Shown one piece after another: positions 61,876 to 64,000 of a stretch of 64,000 bases of DNA. The stretch is from Deinococcus betulae (GTDB lineage: Bacteria > Deinococcota > Deinococci > Deinococcales > Deinococcaceae). Below the pieces are notes generated by a model. That model was not told the DNA's origin and did not search any database. It saw only the letters and a program-made list of their open reading frames with translations. Every line of letters begins with the position of its first letter. The first letter of the stretch is position 1. Both the position numbers and the translations under genes were made by a program. The DNA is taken from positions 62,001 through 126,000 of the forward strand of contig NZ_JAIQXU010000002.1 of NCBI RefSeq assembly GCF_020166395.1, read 5' to 3'.

Positions 61876-64000
61876 CTATGGCGCGGTGGGGGTAGGGTGC
61901 TGACGCGCTGCCCCTGGCCGCTGCGGCAACAGGGTCGCCAGCGGCTGCGGCCGGGCAATGTAGTAGCCCTGAACGTAGTCGCACGAGAGGCTGCCCAGCC
62001 AGTCGAGCATGGCCTGGTCTTCAACCCCCTCGGCCACCACCTGAAGCCCCAGGTCGCGCGCCAGGCCCACGGTGCTGCGCAGCAGCGCTTGCCGCCCCGC
62101 GTTCTCGGCGGTGGCCCTCAGGAAAGAGCGGTCCAGTTTGACGGTATCCAAGGGGAGTTCGCTGAGCAGCGACAGGCTGGAATGCCCACTGCCAAAATCG
62201 TCCAGCGCCACCCGAATGCCTGCGCTGCGCAGGCGGGCGAGGTGAACACAGGCCAGGTCGAGGTTCTGCATGACCGTGGACTCGGTGACCTCCACAGTCA
62301 GGATGTCGGCGGGGGCTTTCAAGTCGTCCAGCGTACTGAGGACGTGGGCAGCAAAGTCTGGCATCAGGAGCTGCACCGGGCTGACATTCACGTTGACACG
62401 CACCTGGGGCCACTGGGCACGGACCGCCTGCACCTCCTGCACAGCGGCGCGCAGCGCCCAGTCGCCCAGCGCGTAGATCTGGCCACTGCGTTCAGCCAGC
62501 GGAATAAACGTGGCGGGCGACACCGGCCCTAGCGTGGGGTGCGTCCAGCGCAGCAGCGCTTCCATGGCACTCCAGCGCCCCGTGGCGACTTCGGCCACAG
62601 GTTGATACACCACCGACAGCTCGCCACGCGTCGCCGCACCGGCCAGCTGCATTTCCAGTTGGTGGGCTTCCTGGCTGCGCCGCAGCAGTTCATCGGTGAA
62701 CAGGCCCAGTGGCTCGTGCACATCCAGCGCGTGCTGAAGGGCAATGTTCGCGTGACGCAGCAGGGCCGGCGCGGGCAGGGCGTCCGGGGCCTCGGCGTAG
62801 CCCGCCGTGAAGTTGACCGAGACCTCGCCGTCCTGTACGGGAAACGGCTGGGCCAGGCGGGCCAGCAGCGCCGCCGGCTTGAAGTCGCTTGGCCCGCGCG
62901 AGACCAGCGCCAGGGTGGTGGTGGACAGCCGCGCCACCAGGTACTGCGGCCCGGCCGCCCGCATCCGGTCGGCCAGGGCGGCCAGCAGGGTATCCACGAA
63001 GCCGTCGCCGTACAGCCCACTGAGTTCTTGCAGCCGCATGACCTCGACCAGCAGGATGCAGCGGGCGTGGGGCACCTCGCCCAGCTCTTCCAGCAGTCCG
63101 GCTGGGGTCAGGGCGCCCGTCAGGTCGTCGTGGTGAGCGCGGGCCCGCAGCTGCGCCTCACGGGTCTGCAGGTGGTCCAGCAGCTCGTTGATGGTCCCGG
63201 CCAGGAGCCCCAGTTCGGTGCGGTCATGGCTGGCCAGGCGGTGCGTGGGGTCGCCTGCAATGCGCTGGGTGTCGCGCCCGTAGCCTTCCAGCACGCCCAG
63301 CACCCGCCGGTTCAGAAACAGCAGGAGCCCGGCCGCCAGCAGCAGCGCCGTCAGAATCGTCACCAGGCGCAAGTACGCGATGGTGGCCTGTCCCGCCTGC
63401 GACACGGCGCGGGACACCGCGACCTGCAGTGCCAGCTGGGCTGGGCCTTTAGGGGCCGGCAGGGCACTCAGGGCCACCCCCTCGGCCGCCTCCAGCCGCA
63501 ACTGAGGAGAGGCCGGCGGCTGGGCGGTCAGCCGCACCCGGAAGGCCGTTTCGCCGTACATCAGGCCGCTCAGGACGGCGGGCGTCAGCTCGCGGGCCAG
63601 CAGCATCGCGCCGCCGTTGCCGCTTCCATCGTCCCGTGTGATGGGCCGGGCGGCGACCACGTAGGCCCGGCCCCCCAGCTGCGCCACCCCCTCGGCGCCC
63701 TCGGCGGGCAGCGGCCGGGGCAACTGCCCAAACAGCGCCGTGACCAGCGCGGTGGCCGGCACCACCCGCTCCCTTTCAAACGTTGCGGCCGAGCGCAAAC
63801 GGCCCGCCGCGTCCTGAATGCCCCAGTAATCCACCCGGCCACCCTTGAAGGTCCCCGGCACTAGATTGGCGGCGAGGTACTCTGGATTCCGCCCAGCGGC
63901 GAAGTCAAATGTTTCACTCCAGAGGCTGAAATTCAGCACAAACAGCCCCACCCGGCGCCCCTCGGCCTGCAAGTTGGCGCTGGCAATCTGGGTGGCCTGC
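61876..64000 (-). CDS. CHASE4-like sensor with degenerate GGDEF and intact EAL domain, partial
   Basis: The frame runs off the right edge of the window, so the N-terminus with the first membrane segment is missing. The visible part has a CHASE4-like extracytoplasmic sensor (LFVLNFSLWSETFDFAAGRNPEYLAANL), a membrane segment (about 200 residues in: LVTILTALLLAAGLLLFLN) and a HAMP-like linker. In the GGDEF-type domain the GGDEF loop reads STTTL (VARLSTTTLALV), so it cannot make c-di-GMP. The EAL domain keeps MEALLRW, VNVSPVQL, ALDDFGSGHSSL, KLDRSFL and AEGVED, so a phosphodiesterase is predicted. The Pro-rich C-terminus ends at 61876. Confidence 0.87.
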   Translation of the reverse strand, partial: QATQIASANLQAEGRRVGLFVLNFSLWSETFDFAAGRNPEYLAANLVPGTFKGGRVDYWGIQDAAGRLRSAATFERERVVPATALVTALFGQLPRPLPAEGAEGVAQLGGRAYVVAARPITRDDGSGNGGAMLLARELTPAVLSGLMYGETAFRVRLTAQPPASPQLRLEAAEGVALSALPAPKGPAQLALQVAVSRAVSQAGQATIAYLRLVTILTALLLAAGLLLFLNRRVLGVLEGYGRDTQRIAGDPTHRLASHDRTELGLLAGTINELLDHLQTREAQLRARAHHDDLTGALTPAGLLEELGEVPHARCILLVEVMRLQELSGLYGDGFVDTLLAALADRMRAAGPQYLVARLSTTTLALVSRGPSDFKPAALLARLAQPFPVQDGEVSVNFTAGYAEAPDALPAPALLRHANIALQHALDVHEPLGLFTDELLRRSQEAHQLEMQLAGAATRGELSVVYQPVAEVATGRWSAMEALLRWTHPTLGPVSPATFIPLAERSGQIYALGDWALRAAVQEVQAVRAQWPQVRVNVNVSPVQLLMPDFAAHVLSTLDDLKAPADILTVEVTESTVMQNLDLACVHLARLRSAGIRVALDDFGSGHSSLSLLSELPLDTVKLDRSFLRATAENAGRQALLRSTVGLARDLGLQVVAEGVEDQAMLDWLGSLSCDYVQGYYIARPQPLATLLPQRPGAARQHPTPTAP

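Overview
The window looks like a chromosomal segment of a Deinococcus-type bacterium. It is GC-rich, several genes start right behind a -10 box with no ribosome binding site (common in Deinococcus), and the gene content fits: exopolysaccharide genes, many PAS/GAF kinases, GGDEF/EAL proteins and a muropeptide-recycling operon. I saw no rRNA, tRNA, CRISPR array or prophage.

Layout. 1-5.6 kb: the end of a proline-rich protein, a GAF/PAS histidine kinase, and an IS630-family element whose transposase has lost its first catalytic Asp. 5.6-16.5 kb: a beta-helix lipoprotein (+), then a tight minus-strand exopolysaccharide operon read from 16.5 down to 7.9 kb (small exported protein, TPR protein, O-antigen ligase-like protein, Wzz/tyrosine-kinase co-polymerase, Wzx flippase, Wzy-like polymerase, two glycosyltransferases). 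17-24.6 kb: a LacI-type regulator with two helix-turn-helix units, then two sensor proteins with degenerate kinase domains. 24.9-28.8 kb (minus): UDP-glucose dehydrogenase, UDP-glucuronate decarboxylase and a WbaP-like priming transferase. 29.3-36.3 kb (plus): three glycosyltransferases, an AsnB-type amidotransferase and a second beta-helix protein. 36.6-42.5 kb (minus): a glucose-1-phosphate cytidylyltransferase operon for an unidentified CDP-sugar. 43-49.7 kb: two GGDEF-EAL proteins and a DEAD-box helicase. 49.7-52.9 kb: a TetR-controlled stress or detoxification cluster. 52.9-61.1 kb: MurQ/AnmK/serine hydrolase with a GntR regulator, divergent from a Dpp-like peptide ABC transporter. 61-64 kb: an unknown protein and a CHASE4-like-GGDEF-EAL protein cut by the window edge.

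How the parts fit. The exopolysaccharide genes are split into blocks with complementary content. One block has assembly and export (Wzx, Wzy, Wzc). The others have priming, sugar-nucleotide synthesis and further glycosyltransferases. Together they could form one Wzx/Wzy pathway using UDP-glucuronate and UDP-xylose, possibly amidated, plus a CDP-sugar. Each main block carries one member of a beta-helix pair that may trim or modify the polymer. The c-di-GMP enzymes and sensors nearby are plausible regulators, but this is inferred from position. The most unusual features are the double-headed LacI protein, the shared C-terminal motif of two small proteins, the paired degenerate kinases, the paired TetR operators, and a mutually exclusive hairpin arrangement between the peptide-binding protein gene and its permease gene.
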